64,000 bases of DNA from Methylorubrum populi (GTDB taxonomy: Bacteria; Pseudomonadota; Alphaproteobacteria; Rhizobiales; Beijerinckiaceae): contig JAQIIU010000003.1 in NCBI GenBank assembly GCA_036946625.1, forward strand, positions 1,189,961 through 1,253,960, given 5' to 3'. Under the pieces are notes generated by a model. That model was not told where the DNA came from and made no database searches. It was given only the letters and a program-made list of their open reading frames with translations. The position numbers were made by a program, and so were the translations under genes. This document shows, piece by piece, positions 1 to 11,172 of this stretch. The first letter of the stretch is position 1. Every line of letters begins with the position of its first letter.

Positions 1-1314
1 GTAGCCGATCAGCCGGCCGGCCGCATCGCGCATGGAGCGGGGCGCCTTGCCGCGCCTGTCCCAGCCGAAGCGGGCGGCGCCTTGCGCGTAGCATTCCCGC
101 AGCGCCTTGGAGGAGAACGGCCGGCCGGAAATCGGCTCGGCCTCGGCATAGTTCTTCAAGCGGAATTCGAGCGGGTCGAGGCCGCAGGCCTCCGCCATCT
201 CGTCGATGGCGCCCTCCAGCGCCACGCTGCCCGAGGCCTCGCCCGGCGCCCGCATGAACAGCGGCGTGCCGGTATCGACCCGCACGCCCGAATGCCCCGT
301 CGAGACCGCGGGCGCGGCGTAGAGGTAGCGGGACAGCGCGCTGGCCGGCTCGTAGAAGTCGTCGAAGCGGCTCGTCGCCGTGAGCGTGTGGTGGTCGAGG
401 GCGGTCAGCGCGCCGTCCGCGTCGGTGCCGAGCCGCAGCGTCTGGCGTGTCTCGGCCCGGTGGCCGACCGGGCCGAACATCTGCTCGCGGCGCAACACCA
501 GCTTCACCGGCCGTCCGACGAGCCGGGCCGCCATCGCGCCGAGCACCTGCGGCCCGGACAGGAATCCCTTCGAGCCGAAGCCGCCGCCGAGGAAGGGCGA
601 ACGCACCAGGACGTTCTCGGGAGCGATGCCGAACAGGCCGGCGAGCCGCATCTTGGCCATGGCGAGGCCCTGGCTCGGCGTGTCGACGGTCAGCCGGTCG
701 CCGTCCCACCGCGCGACGACGGCGTGCGGCTCCAGCGCGTTGTGGTACTGCGCGGCGGTCTCGTAGGTCGTCTCCAACCTCCGTTCGGCCTGCTTCAGGC
801 CGGCCTCGACATCGCCGCGGGAGACGACCGCCGCGTCGCCCGCGCCGACCGCTTCGGGTTCCTGCGGCGCTTCCGCGTCGAGCCCGATCCGGACGGGCTC
901 CGCCGCGTAGCGCGGCGCCAGCAGTTCGGCGCCCTCGGTCGCGGCCTCCAGCGTCTCGGCGATCACCACGGCGATCGGCTGGTGGGCGTAGCGCACGCGG
1001 TCGTTCTGGAGCAGGTCGAGCCGGAACATGAAGGGGTTGTCCTTCGCATCCGGGTCCTGGGCGAGCTTCGGCGCATTGGCGCCGGTCATCACCTCGACCA
1101 CCCCGGGATGGGCCCTGGCCGCCGCCACGTCGAGGCCGGTCACCCGGCCGCGGGCGATGCGGCTCACCGCCATCACCGCGTGAAGCAAGCCTTCCGGCCG
1201 GTTGTCGGCGGCGTAGGTCGCCTGCCCCGTGACCTTCAGGAAGCCGTCGCGGCGCGTCAGCGGCTGGCCGACGCTCGACCCGTGCCGGGCCTGCTCGGTG
1301 GCGATGTCAGGCAT
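1..1314 (-). CDS. paoC: Molybdopterin-binding subunit of xanthine dehydrogenase family oxidoreductase (PaoC-like), partial
   Basis: This is the large catalytic subunit of a three-subunit molybdenum hydroxylase that oxidises aldehydes or N-heterocycles. The first 438 codons are visible; the family is about 730 residues, so the C-terminal part lies beyond the window edge. The start MPDIATEQARHG is followed by the aldehyde-oxidase hammerhead domain and by the glycine-rich FLGGGFGSKGF segment that contacts the molybdopterin. The ATG overlaps the FAD-subunit stop by 8 bases (ATGCCTGA), so the subunits are translationally coupled in the order FeS, FAD, Mo. Family assignment is secure. The substrate is not determinable, and the PaoABC-like label rests on the Cys-rich loop of the FAD subunit. 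Confidence 0.9.
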   Translation of the reverse strand, partial: MPDIATEQARHGSSVGQPLTRRDGFLKVTGQATYAADNRPEGLLHAVMAVSRIARGRVTGLDVAAARAHPGVVEVMTGANAPKLAQDPDAKDNPFMFRLDLLQNDRVRYAHQPIAVVIAETLEAATEGAELLAPRYAAEPVRIGLDAEAPQEPEAVGAGDAAVVSRGDVEAGLKQAERRLETTYETAAQYHNALEPHAVVARWDGDRLTVDTPSQGLAMAKMRLAGLFGIAPENVLVRSPFLGGGFGSKGFLSGPQVLGAMAARLVGRPVKLVLRREQMFGPVGHRAETRQTLRLGTDADGALTALDHHTLTATSRFDDFYEPASALSRYLYAAPAVSTGHSGVRVDTGTPLFMRAPGEASGSVALEGAIDEMAEACGLDPLEFRLKNYAEAEPISGRPFSSKALRECYAQGAARFGWDRRGKAPRSMRDAAGRLIGY

Positions 1315-2356
1315 GGAGGGCGTCTCCCGAGAAGGCGGAAGCCGGAAGCGCCGGCATGCGCTCCGGCGTGCCGGCGGCGGCGAGGACGAGCGTCCGCACG
1401 ATCAGGCGGCGGGCCAGCTCGATCTTGAAAGCGTTGTCGCCGGAGGGTCTCGCCTCGGCGAGCGCCGCGTCGGCGGCCGCGCGGAAGCTCTCTTCGGTCG
1501 GCTCGACGCCCGCCAGAACGGCTTCCGCCGCGCGGACGCGCCAGGGCTTGAGCGCGACGCCGCCGAGCGCGAGGCGTGCCTCCCCGATGCGTTCGCCGTC
1601 GAGCCGCAGCAAGGCCGCGGCCGAGACCACGGCGAAGGCGTAGGAGGTGCGGTCGCGGACCTTGAGGTAGCGCGAATGCGCGGCGAAGCCCGCGGCCTCC
1701 GCGGGCAGGCGCAGGGCGACGACGAGGTCGCCGGGCTCCAGCACCGTCTCCCGATCCGGGCTCTCGCCCGGCAGGCGGTGGAAGGCCTCGAGCGGCACCG
1801 CGCGGGCCCCGGCCTTGCCCTCGATCTCGACGGTCGCGTCGAGGGCGACCAGCGGCACGCAGAAATCCGACGGGTTGGTGGCGATGCAGCGCTCGCTCCA
1901 GCCGAGCACGGCGTGGAGCCGGGTCTCGCCGCCGCGCGCGTCGCAGCCGGCCCCGGGATCGCGCTTGTTGCAGGCGCTGGCCGGGTCGTGGAAGTAGGGG
2001 CAGCGGGTCCGCTGCATCAGGTTGCCGGCGACCGTCGCCGCGTTGCGCAACTGCGCCGAGGCGCCCGAGAGAAGCGCTTCGGCCACCGACGGATGGGCCG
2101 CGGCGAAGCCGGGATCGTAGGCGAGGTCGCTGTTGCGCACGAGCGCGCCGATGCGGACACCGCCGCCGGGTTCGTGTTCGATCCGGTCGAGGCCGGGCAG
2201 ATGGGTCACGTCGACGAGGCGGCTCGGCCGGGCGATGCCGCCCTTCATCAGGTCGAGCAAGTTGGTGCCGGCGGCGAGGTAGCTCGCGCCGGGCTCGGCC
2301 GCCGCGGCCACGGCCTCGGCGACGCTGGCGGGGCGGACGTAGTCGAAGCGGTTCAC
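1307..2356 (-). CDS. paoB: FAD-binding subunit of xanthine dehydrogenase family oxidoreductase (PaoB-like)
   Basis: Medium subunit, 349 aa, that carries FAD and passes electrons from the Mo and Fe-S subunits. The FAD motif AAGTNLLDLMK lies near residue 30 and ATVAGNLMQRTRC near 107-119. Cysteines 119, 129, 138 and 157 sit in a loop containing ACNKRDPGAGC, which matches the extra [4Fe-4S] loop of PaoB-type subunits and is absent from classical xanthine dehydrogenases. The start is GTG (VNRFDYV), overlapping the stop of the upstream subunit as GTGA. A longer open frame upstream is the shadow of paoA. Confidence 0.9.
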   Translation of the reverse strand: MNRFDYVRPASVAEAVAAAAEPGASYLAAGTNLLDLMKGGIARPSRLVDVTHLPGLDRIEHEPGGGVRIGALVRNSDLAYDPGFAAAHPSVAEALLSGASAQLRNAATVAGNLMQRTRCPYFHDPASACNKRDPGAGCDARGGETRLHAVLGWSERCIATNPSDFCVPLVALDATVEIEGKAGARAVPLEAFHRLPGESPDRETVLEPGDLVVALRLPAEAAGFAAHSRYLKVRDRTSYAFAVVSAAALLRLDGERIGEARLALGGVALKPWRVRAAEAVLAGVEPTEESFRAAADAALAEARPSGDNAFKIELARRLIVRTLVLAAAGTPERMPALPASAFSGDALHA

Positions 2357-2850
2357 GCGGCCTCTCCCTGCTCGGTGGCGGAGAGGCGCGCCTGCGCGTC
2401 GAGGACGGCCCCGGTGATGCCGATATAGGCGCCGCAGCGGCAGAGGTTCCCGCTCATCCCCTCGCGCACCCGTTCGGGATCGTCGCCCGCATGGCCCTCG
2501 CGGATCAGCCCGACGGCACTCATGATCTGGCCCGGGGTGCAGAAGCCGCACTGGAAGCCGTCATGCTCGATGAAGGCGGCCTGGACCGGGTGCAGCCGAT
2601 CGCCGCGCGCCAACCCTTCGATCGTCAGCACGTCGGCGCCGTCGAGGCTCACGGCGAGCGCGAGGCAGGAATTCACCCGGCGCCCGTTCACCAGCACGGT
2701 GCAGGCGCCGCACTGGCCGCGGTCGCAGCCCTTCTTCGACCCGGTGAGGTCGAGCCGCTCGCGCAGGAGATCGAGGAGGGTGACCCGCGGATCGTCGAGC
2801 GCGATCGCGCGGGTCTCGCCGTTGACGGTGAGGGTCAGGCTAAAGCTCAT
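2353..2850 (-). CDS. paoA: [2Fe-2S] subunit of xanthine dehydrogenase family oxidoreductase (PaoA-like)
   Basis: Small iron-sulfur subunit, 165 aa. The plant-type ferredoxin motif GCDRGQCGACTVL (residues 41-53) with Cys62 ligates the first cluster. The C-terminal helical domain has QCGFCTPGQ and NLCRCGAY for the second cluster. The start MSFSLTLTV is chosen because AGGA lies 9 bases upstream and family homology begins there; an earlier in-frame ATG at 2880 would only add an unrelated leader. No twin-arginine signal is seen, unlike E. coli PaoA, so a cytoplasmic location is inferred. First gene of the paoA-paoB-paoC operon. Confidence 0.93.
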   Translation of the reverse strand: MSFSLTLTVNGETRAIALDDPRVTLLDLLRERLDLTGSKKGCDRGQCGACTVLVNGRRVNSCLALAVSLDGADVLTIEGLARGDRLHPVQAAFIEHDGFQCGFCTPGQIMSAVGLIREGHAGDDPERVREGMSGNLCRCGAYIGITGAVLDAQARLSATEQGEAA

Positions 2851-2878
2851 GGAATCGCTTCCTGTCTGGAAGCGTTTC
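2851..2878 (-). promoter_or_regulatory. Inverted repeat overlapping the paoA ribosome binding site
   Basis: Eleven-base arms with one mismatch (GGAATCGCTTCC side and GGAAGCGTTTC side) are separated by 5 bases and directly abut the paoA ATG. In the mRNA the AGGA Shine-Dalgarno lies in the 3' arm, so folding would hide it. It could equally be a repressor operator. Function is inferred only. Confidence 0.45.
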
Positions 2879-3131
2879 AATTAGCCCGGCCGTCCCGCGC
2901 GACCAGTGCGGCGTGCTGCACCGACGGCAGGCGGTTCCACCGGCCCTCGGGCGGCTCTCCGCTTCGTGAAGGGTCGAGAGAGCGGCTTCGTTCACGCGGG
3001 GATTTGCCCGCGCCGTCGGGGAGGCCATGCGAAGCCGGCAACCGCAGCGGTCCGGCTTGCTTCGGCTGAAGCGATCCTGCCGGCGAATAGGTCATGGATG
3101 ACGCGCGTGCCTCATCCGGCCTGCGTCGCGC

Positions 3132-3213
3132 CCTGGATTGCTTCGCTCCGCTCGCAATGACGGTGCGGGAAACCCTCTCCGTCATTGCGAGCCGTCAGGC
3201 GAAGCGATCCAGG
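3132..3213. repeat. Repeat family A, short palindromic form
   Basis: An 82-base inverted repeat whose arms begin CCTGGATTGCTTCG and end CGAAGCGATCCAGG, with CGCAATGACGG cores facing each other. The same core recurs in the longer family A copies at 21874, 49278 and 54047. It fills most of the 447-base gap between the paoA start and the DUF305 gene; the rest of that gap shows no gene. A second shared block (ccggcgaat...catccggcctgcg) lies at about 3080-3125 and recurs near 22129-22175. Confidence 0.75.
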
Positions 3214-3297
3214 ACCGCGACGGTGCCGGGAGAAGCCGGATCGTCGAGACGGCACGTCGCCAGTTGCTGAAGAGGCTCCCGCCCTCCTTGGGCCGCC

Positions 3298-3678
3298 CTA
3301 CCTGGCCTCTGCCGCCTTCTTCTTCAAGAAAGCTTCCATCTGCGCGATCTCGGTGTCCTGCGCCCGGACGATCTCCTCGGCGAGCCTGCGGATCTCCGGA
3401 TCCTTCGAGTGTTCGAGGGCGATCTTCGCCATCGCGATCGCGCCACGGTGATGCGGGATCATCCCACGCACGAAATCGACATCCACGTCGTTGGTGTAGC
3501 GGATGTCCATCTCGCGATGCATGCGGGCATCCGCATCGCGAAACGCCCTGGTCGCCGGGCTGTCACCGGCGCCCGTCTCCGAGCCGGATGCGCCGTGTCC
3601 GTGATGGGGTGCGTCCTCGGCGAACGCGGCGCCGGACAGGGCGCAGGCGACGAGGGCGGCGGCGATCGATTTCATCAT
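3298..3678 (-). CDS. DUF305 family periplasmic protein, probable metal-resistance accessory
   Basis: 126 aa. Residues 1-20 form a signal peptide (MMKSIAAALVACALSGAAFA). The mature N-terminus is His-rich (DAPHHGHG), and the DUF305 core carries the diagnostic MIPHHRGAIAMAK segment, with paired histidines in a ferritin-like four-helix fold. DUF305 proteins are commonly found in copper or silver resistance loci and are thought to bind metal in the periplasm. It lies downstream of the efflux pump on the same strand. AGGAG precedes the start at good spacing. Family identity is firm; the ligand is inferred from context. Confidence 0.88.
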   Translation of the reverse strand: MMKSIAAALVACALSGAAFAEDAPHHGHGASGSETGAGDSPATRAFRDADARMHREMDIRYTNDVDVDFVRGMIPHHRGAIAMAKIALEHSKDPEIRRLAEEIVRAQDTEIAQMEAFLKKKAAEAR

Positions 3679-3706
3679 CGGTGATGCTCCTGAGTTGAAA
3701 GGTCGA

Positions 3707-4006
3707 TCAGTCGAAGCGGGCGTTGGCGGTGGCGCCGTCGGGGGCGAGGGGGATGCGAACGGCTCTGGAGCCGGACTTCAGGACCGCGACCGCCTTGAAG
3801 CCGTCGACCGGCAGCGGCGTGCCGTCGCCGTCGCTGAGATAGACCGCGACGGCCTCGGCCCTCGTCACGAGTTCGGCATGCCACTTCCCCGCATCCTCGA
3901 CACGCCCGCCGTTGGGGCCGGGCGGGTGATCGTGGGCGTGGCCGTGCCGGGCTCCGGCGGCGAACAGGGTCAGCGCCAGGGCGGCGCATCGCGTCGCGCG
4001 GTTCAT
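3707..4006 (-). CDS. Small exported protein in the metal efflux operon
   Basis: 99 aa with a signal peptide ending near residue 24 (AGARHGHAHDH). The mature protein opens HDHPPGPNGG, a possible metal-binding His segment, followed by about 65 residues predicted as beta strand. GAGGAGA lies 8 bases before the ATG. It sits 25 bases after the pump gene and 28 before the DUF305 gene, so it is probably co-transcribed. I do not recognise a named family; similar small proteins accompany CzcA-type pumps. Confidence 0.7.
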   Translation of the reverse strand: MNRATRCAALALTLFAAGARHGHAHDHPPGPNGGRVEDAGKWHAELVTRAEAVAVYLSDGDGTPLPVDGFKAVAVLKSGSRAVRIPLAPDGATANARFD

Positions 4007-4031
4007 CGATCGTCTCCTCGGTTCGGTTTCG

Positions 4032-7208
<3,177 letters not shown>

Positions 7209-7220
7209 GGCGCGTCTCCC

Positions 7221-8933
7221 TCAGCGGACCTGATCGAGCAGTTCGGCGCCCTGCACCACCACCCGCCGGCCGGCGGGCAGGCCGCCCGCCACGATCACCT
7301 GGCGGGCATCGAGCGGCTCGACGCGCACGGCCCGCGGCTCGAAGCGCTCGGCGGAGACGTGCTCGTAGACGACCGCGCCGCCCTCGCTGCGGACCACCCC
7401 GGAGCGGGGCAGGGCGAGGCCGGCGGTCGTCTCGCCGGTCGGCGCCAGCACGGTCACGAACTGGCCGAGCCGCACGCCCGCGGCGGAACCAGTGATCGCG
7501 AACTGCACCGGCACCGCTTGGTTGCGGTCGGCGAGACCCGCGCCGCGGGAGGCCAGCGCGAGGATGCGCCCGTCGGGCAGCCGCGCGGTCGCCGCGGCGC
7601 CGGGCTCCAGGCCGACGAAGCTCAAGGCCTCGACGTAGAGCTTCTCCGGATCGACGATGCGGAACACCATGGTGCCCGGCGCGGCCATCTGCCCGGCCAC
7701 CGCCGCGCGCTCGGCGACGACGCCGTCCACGGGAGCGGTCAGTTCTTCCGGCGCGCGGCGGATGGCGTCGAGGGCGGCGCGGCGGTCCTTCAGGCCGGCG
7801 AGTTCGGCGCGGGCATCCTCCAGCGCCGTCTGCGCCACGGCGCCGGTCGTCGCGAGCCGCTCGTAGCGGGCGACCTTGCGGCCGGTGATGGCGATCTGCT
7901 GGTCGAGATCCCCTTGCGTCTGGCGCATGTCGGAGAGGTCCACCGCCTGGACGGGGGGAGTGACGGTGGCGAGCACGTCGCCCCTGCGGACCCGGGCGCC
8001 GAGATCGGGAAATCCGCCGGGCGGCGGCGCCAGCCGCCCCCCGACCGAGGATTGCACCACGCCGCTGGCGTTCGGGTCGGCGATGACCCGGCCCGGCAGC
8101 TCGACCGTGCGGCGATGGTCCGCGGTCGCGGTGACGCCGGTGCGCAGCCCGAGCAGGCGCTGCGTCGATTTCGGCACGAACACCGCCCCGTCCGGCAGGC
8201 GCCGCGCCCGCTCGATCCCCGACGCGGGCGGCGCGACGAGGGCGGAACCCTGAACCGGCGCCTCCTCTCCGGCCCCCCGATCGTGGCCTTCGTGCGCGAG
8301 CGCCGCGCCCCCGAGCAGCAGGGTCAGGGTCAGGGCGAGCACCGCAAAGGCCGGCAGCGTCCGGCGGGCGCGCGCGAGCATGATCACGGCGAGCCCGAGC
8401 AGGAAGCCGCCCGCGGCGGCCCCGATCGGCCCCTGATGCGTCAGATGGCGGCGGAAGTTGGCGAGCCAAGCCGGCGCTTCGGCCGCGACCGGTGGGGTGG
8501 CCGCCGGTGCGGGGAGATGCAGGTCGAGGGCGAGCACGTCCGCCGCATCGCCGGCCGTCACGGTGGCGAGCAGGTCGTGCCGGCGGCTGCGTCCGAGCCA
8601 GGGCGCGGGGATCTCGTAGACGCCGTCGCCGAGCGCCGTCGCCTCGACCGCCCCGTCCGGCGTCTCGACCGCGAGATCGGCGCCGGTCACCGGCTCGTTG
8701 GTGGCGAAGCGGTCGAGATAGAACCGGATCCTGCCGCCGGCCGCCACCGCCACCAGCTCGAATGCGGTCGAGGCGGCCTCCGCCCGGGGAGCGGCTTGCG
8801 CGGGGGCAGGCGGCGGCTCGGCGCCGTGATCGTGACCCTCATGGGCGAGCGCCGCGCTGCCGGCGAACGATGCGGCGACCAGCGCGAGCCAGACGGCCGA
8901 CGCGCGAAGCGTCGCCGCGAGACGAATGGACAT
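7221..8933 (-). CDS. RND efflux periplasmic adaptor (CusB/CzcB-like) with extra N-terminal domain
   Basis: 570 aa membrane-fusion protein linking the pump to an outer-membrane channel. Residues 1-30 form a signal peptide followed by HEGHDHG (31-37). Residues 55-140 are a beta-rich extra domain. About 168-212 is strongly hydrophobic and reads like a second signal sequence, again followed by HEGHD (214-218). The normal adaptor (barrel-sandwich and hairpin; LPGRVIADPNASG, RRAPEELTAPVDG) fills the rest. The start was chosen at MSIRLAATL because the signal peptide begins there; an upstream ATG at 8984 is possible. The duplicated signal-plus-His arrangement suggests a gene fusion. Confidence 0.88.
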   Translation of the reverse strand: MSIRLAATLRASAVWLALVAASFAGSAALAHEGHDHGAEPPPAPAQAAPRAEAASTAFELVAVAAGGRIRFYLDRFATNEPVTGADLAVETPDGAVEATALGDGVYEIPAPWLGRSRRHDLLATVTAGDAADVLALDLHLPAPAATPPVAAEAPAWLANFRRHLTHQGPIGAAAGGFLLGLAVIMLARARRTLPAFAVLALTLTLLLGGAALAHEGHDRGAGEEAPVQGSALVAPPASGIERARRLPDGAVFVPKSTQRLLGLRTGVTATADHRRTVELPGRVIADPNASGVVQSSVGGRLAPPPGGFPDLGARVRRGDVLATVTPPVQAVDLSDMRQTQGDLDQQIAITGRKVARYERLATTGAVAQTALEDARAELAGLKDRRAALDAIRRAPEELTAPVDGVVAERAAVAGQMAAPGTMVFRIVDPEKLYVEALSFVGLEPGAAATARLPDGRILALASRGAGLADRNQAVPVQFAITGSAAGVRLGQFVTVLAPTGETTAGLALPRSGVVRSEGGAVVYEHVSAERFEPRAVRVEPLDARQVIVAGGLPAGRRVVVQGAELLDQVR

Positions 8934-9000
8934 GTCGGAGGATGCCTTCGCAGAAGCGATGATGTCACCCGGCGCAAGGGCCACCGGGCGGGTTCACGCG

Positions 9001-9441
9001 TCAGGCGAAGGATCGTGGAGGCTCGGCCTGCGCCTCGGGCACGATGCCCGACAGGCACGGCCCGTCGCGGGCCGGGGCGCGGCCGCTCGTCGCTGGAGGG
9101 ACGACCCCGGGAAGCGGGCAGGGGGTGAGCCCGACCGCGCAGCAGGAGGACGGAGCGTGCCCGCAGGCCGCGCAAGCCGGACAGGCGCAGACGAGACGGG
9201 CCTGCCCGATCGCCGTCGTCACCGCCCGCCCGCCCCCGACGGCGGACGCCGTGATCCGAATTTCGGTGAGGGCCGCGACGGCGCCGGCGGCGGCAGGCGC
9301 CGCGGCGTTGCCCGGCTCCGCCCGAACCGGATGCTCATGGGCGTGAGCCTCGTGCGCGCGTGCGCCGGACGGCATCAGCGCGGCGGCGACCGTCACGATC
9401 ACCGCGGCGAGCCAGAGCGCTATGTGGCGGGCGGGCTTCAT
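9001..9441 (-). CDS. Cys-rich exported protein heading the efflux operon
   Basis: 146 aa with an N-terminal signal sequence (about residues 1-29, MPSGARA) and then a His cluster (HEAHAHEH). The centre is dense in cysteine: CACPACAACGHAPSSCCAV, plus two further Cys pairs towards the C-terminus. No known family recognised. The position, 67 bases upstream of the adaptor on the same strand, suggests a periplasmic metal sensor, chaperone or sink for the pump. No strong Shine-Dalgarno is visible. Confidence 0.65.
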   Translation of the reverse strand: MKPARHIALWLAAVIVTVAAALMPSGARAHEAHAHEHPVRAEPGNAAAPAAAGAVAALTEIRITASAVGGGRAVTTAIGQARLVCACPACAACGHAPSSCCAVGLTPCPLPGVVPPATSGRAPARDGPCLSGIVPEAQAEPPRSFA

Positions 9442-10018
9442 GGTGCGCCACGCTTAGCATGGGAAGACGAATTCCGACAGGGGGCCGCGGGCTTTCATGA
9501 GTTTTCAAGACGCGCTCGTCGGCCGAACCTCTCTTGCGAGCCGAGCGGCGGCCCGGCTCGATCGAAGCCGAACGCCCGGCGCCGGCGCGGCAGATCGTCT
9601 CGCAGGCGTTGCAGGGACGCGGGTCGGGGCACGCCGGGGAGGTCGTTCTTCCGGTCCATCGGACCGGCCGACCGGGCCGTGCGGAAGGACGGGCCTCGAC
9701 GCTTCGAGAATCCCGGGCGGATTTGCGAACGAGACTTCGAATCTCATGCTCCTGCCGCCGTTTAACCGCGTCCGCGGGCGACGCAGCGCCCGTGATGGGT
9801 CGGACAGGCCGGGCCGGGCGAAGCCGTACTCTGATCCACCACTGCACCGTGCAAGCTTATCCTCCATTTTGCCTTCTACGCTTCATCGCCAGCATTGGAC
9901 TTGAGTGTTTCGGCCTCAATACCCACAAGGCATACGTCGTTTTTTAGATTCGTCTCTTGCATCGCTGCGCCCTGCGTATGATCCTGGCCCCCGGGGGCCC
10001 TCGGAACGGAAAAGCAGG
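9442..10018. other. 577-base intergenic region upstream of mucR
   Basis: It separates the leftward metal operon from the rightward mucR. Bases 9442-9800 are GC-rich with no gene I can support. Bases 9840-9985 are clearly AT-richer (for example ttttttagattcg near 9950), as expected of a promoter region and of MucR-type binding sites, since MucR proteins prefer AT-rich DNA and often autoregulate. No exact promoter could be assigned. Confidence 0.5.
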
Positions 10019-10507
10019 ATGACGGAAGAAAACCAAAAATCGTTCAACGACTTCGTCGAGTTGGCGAGTGACATCGTTTCGTCATATGTGTCGAACAATT
10101 CAGTGCCCGCCTCCGAGCTTCCGGGCCTGATCGTCAACGTCCATGCGGCGCTGACCGGCCTCAGCGGCCCCGCGGCCGCGTCCGCTCCCGCCGAGGAAGT
10201 CATCGAGAGGCCGAGCTCCGCTCAGGTCCGCAAGTCCGTCACGCCGGACGCGATCATCAGCTTCATCGACGGCAAGCCCTACAAGACCCTGAAGCGCCAT
10301 CTCGGCACCCACGGCCTCGACCCCTACTTGTACCGCCAGCGCTACGGCCTGCCGAACGACTACCCGATGGTCGCGCCGAACTACGCCGCCCAGCGCTCCG
10401 CGCTCGCCAAGTCGATCGGCCTCGGCCGGCCCGGCGGCCGCATCGAGGAGGAAGAGGCGGAGCCCGCCCCCGAGCCGAAGTCCCGCTCGCGTCAGAAGGT
10501 TGCCTGA
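10019..10507 (+). CDS. mucR: MucR/Ros family transcriptional regulator lacking the zinc cysteines
   Basis: 162 aa, the usual length for the family. The DNA-binding core VTPDAIISFIDGKPYKTLKRH and the following GLPNDYPMVAPNYAAQRSALAK segment are the MucR/Ros signature. In Ros the zinc is held by two Cys and two His; here the positions equivalent to the two Cys read Ser and Asp (IISFIDG), so the fold probably lacks zinc, as described for some Mesorhizobium homologues. The start ATG at 10019 has AGGA just upstream. Transcribed towards the chemosensory operon but 153 bases from it. Confidence 0.93.
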   Translation: MTEENQKSFNDFVELASDIVSSYVSNNSVPASELPGLIVNVHAALTGLSGPAAASAPAEEVIERPSSAQVRKSVTPDAIISFIDGKPYKTLKRHLGTHGLDPYLYRQRYGLPNDYPMVAPNYAAQRSALAKSIGLGRPGGRIEEEEAEPAPEPKSRSRQKVA

Positions 10508-10660
10508 TCCGGCATTCCCCCCGCATGGGCGGGCTATGTATGGGCGGGCGTTCACGTTCGCCGTCGCGCAACCTTTGCCTTCCGCAGGCGTCAACCGCAT
10601 GATCGAGACGATGAGGCCCTCATCGTCCGCCCCCGCGACGAGTCGCCCGAAGGACCTGCG

Positions 10661-11161
10661 ATGGCGCGTTTGGCGACCCTTCTCCTGGACATTGCCGGGA
10701 CGACCTGCGCGCTGCCGCAGGCGGAGATCCGCGAGATCCTCCCGCTGCCGCGCCTGCACGCGCCGCCGGCCGCGGGCGGTCCGCTCGCCGGCTTCCTCGA
10801 CCTGGCCGGCGAGCCGGTGCCCGTGATCGACCTCGCCGCCCTGTTCGACCTTCGGAAGAGCGGGAGCGGCGACGATCCGTACCGGCACGTCGTGCTGGCG
10901 CGCCAGGGCGGCATCGCGCTGCTCGTGGATCGCGCCCTCGACCTCGTTCAGGTCGGGGAGGGCGCCCTGCGGCCGGTCGAATCGGCGCGCAGCCTGAACG
11001 GCTGCGTCGTCGGCGAGTTCGCCCAGGGCGGCCGGCTCGTCCATCTCCTCTCGCTCGACCGTATCCTCACCCTGGAGGAGCGGGCCCGACTGGACGCGCT
11101 GACGCAGCAGGCCAGGACGCGGCTTGCCAGGTTCGCACCGGAAGAGGCACGGGCCGTCTGA
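10661..11161 (+). CDS. cheW: CheW-like coupling protein (WspB position)
   Basis: 166 aa, a single CheW domain (DIAGTTCALPQAEIREILPL...VPVIDLAALF) that would scaffold the receptor and CheA. AAGGA lies 7 bases before the ATG. First gene of a rightward operon in which every following gene overlaps or nearly touches its neighbour: CheW, CheR, CheW, MCP, CheA, CheB, two kinases. The gene content and CheW-CheR-CheW core match the Wsp surface-sensing system of Pseudomonas, though the receptor gene is displaced to fourth place. Confidence 0.9.
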   Translation: MARLATLLLDIAGTTCALPQAEIREILPLPRLHAPPAAGGPLAGFLDLAGEPVPVIDLAALFDLRKSGSGDDPYRHVVLARQGGIALLVDRALDLVQVGEGALRPVESARSLNGCVVGEFAQGGRLVHLLSLDRILTLEERARLDALTQQARTRLARFAPEEARAV

Positions 11162-11172
11162 GGCTGCCGACC

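Noticed and set aside
9335..9847. Open frame on the minus strand between the Cys-rich gene and mucR
   Set aside because: Pro/Arg-rich, overlaps the start of the Cys-rich gene, and shows no domain or ribosome site.
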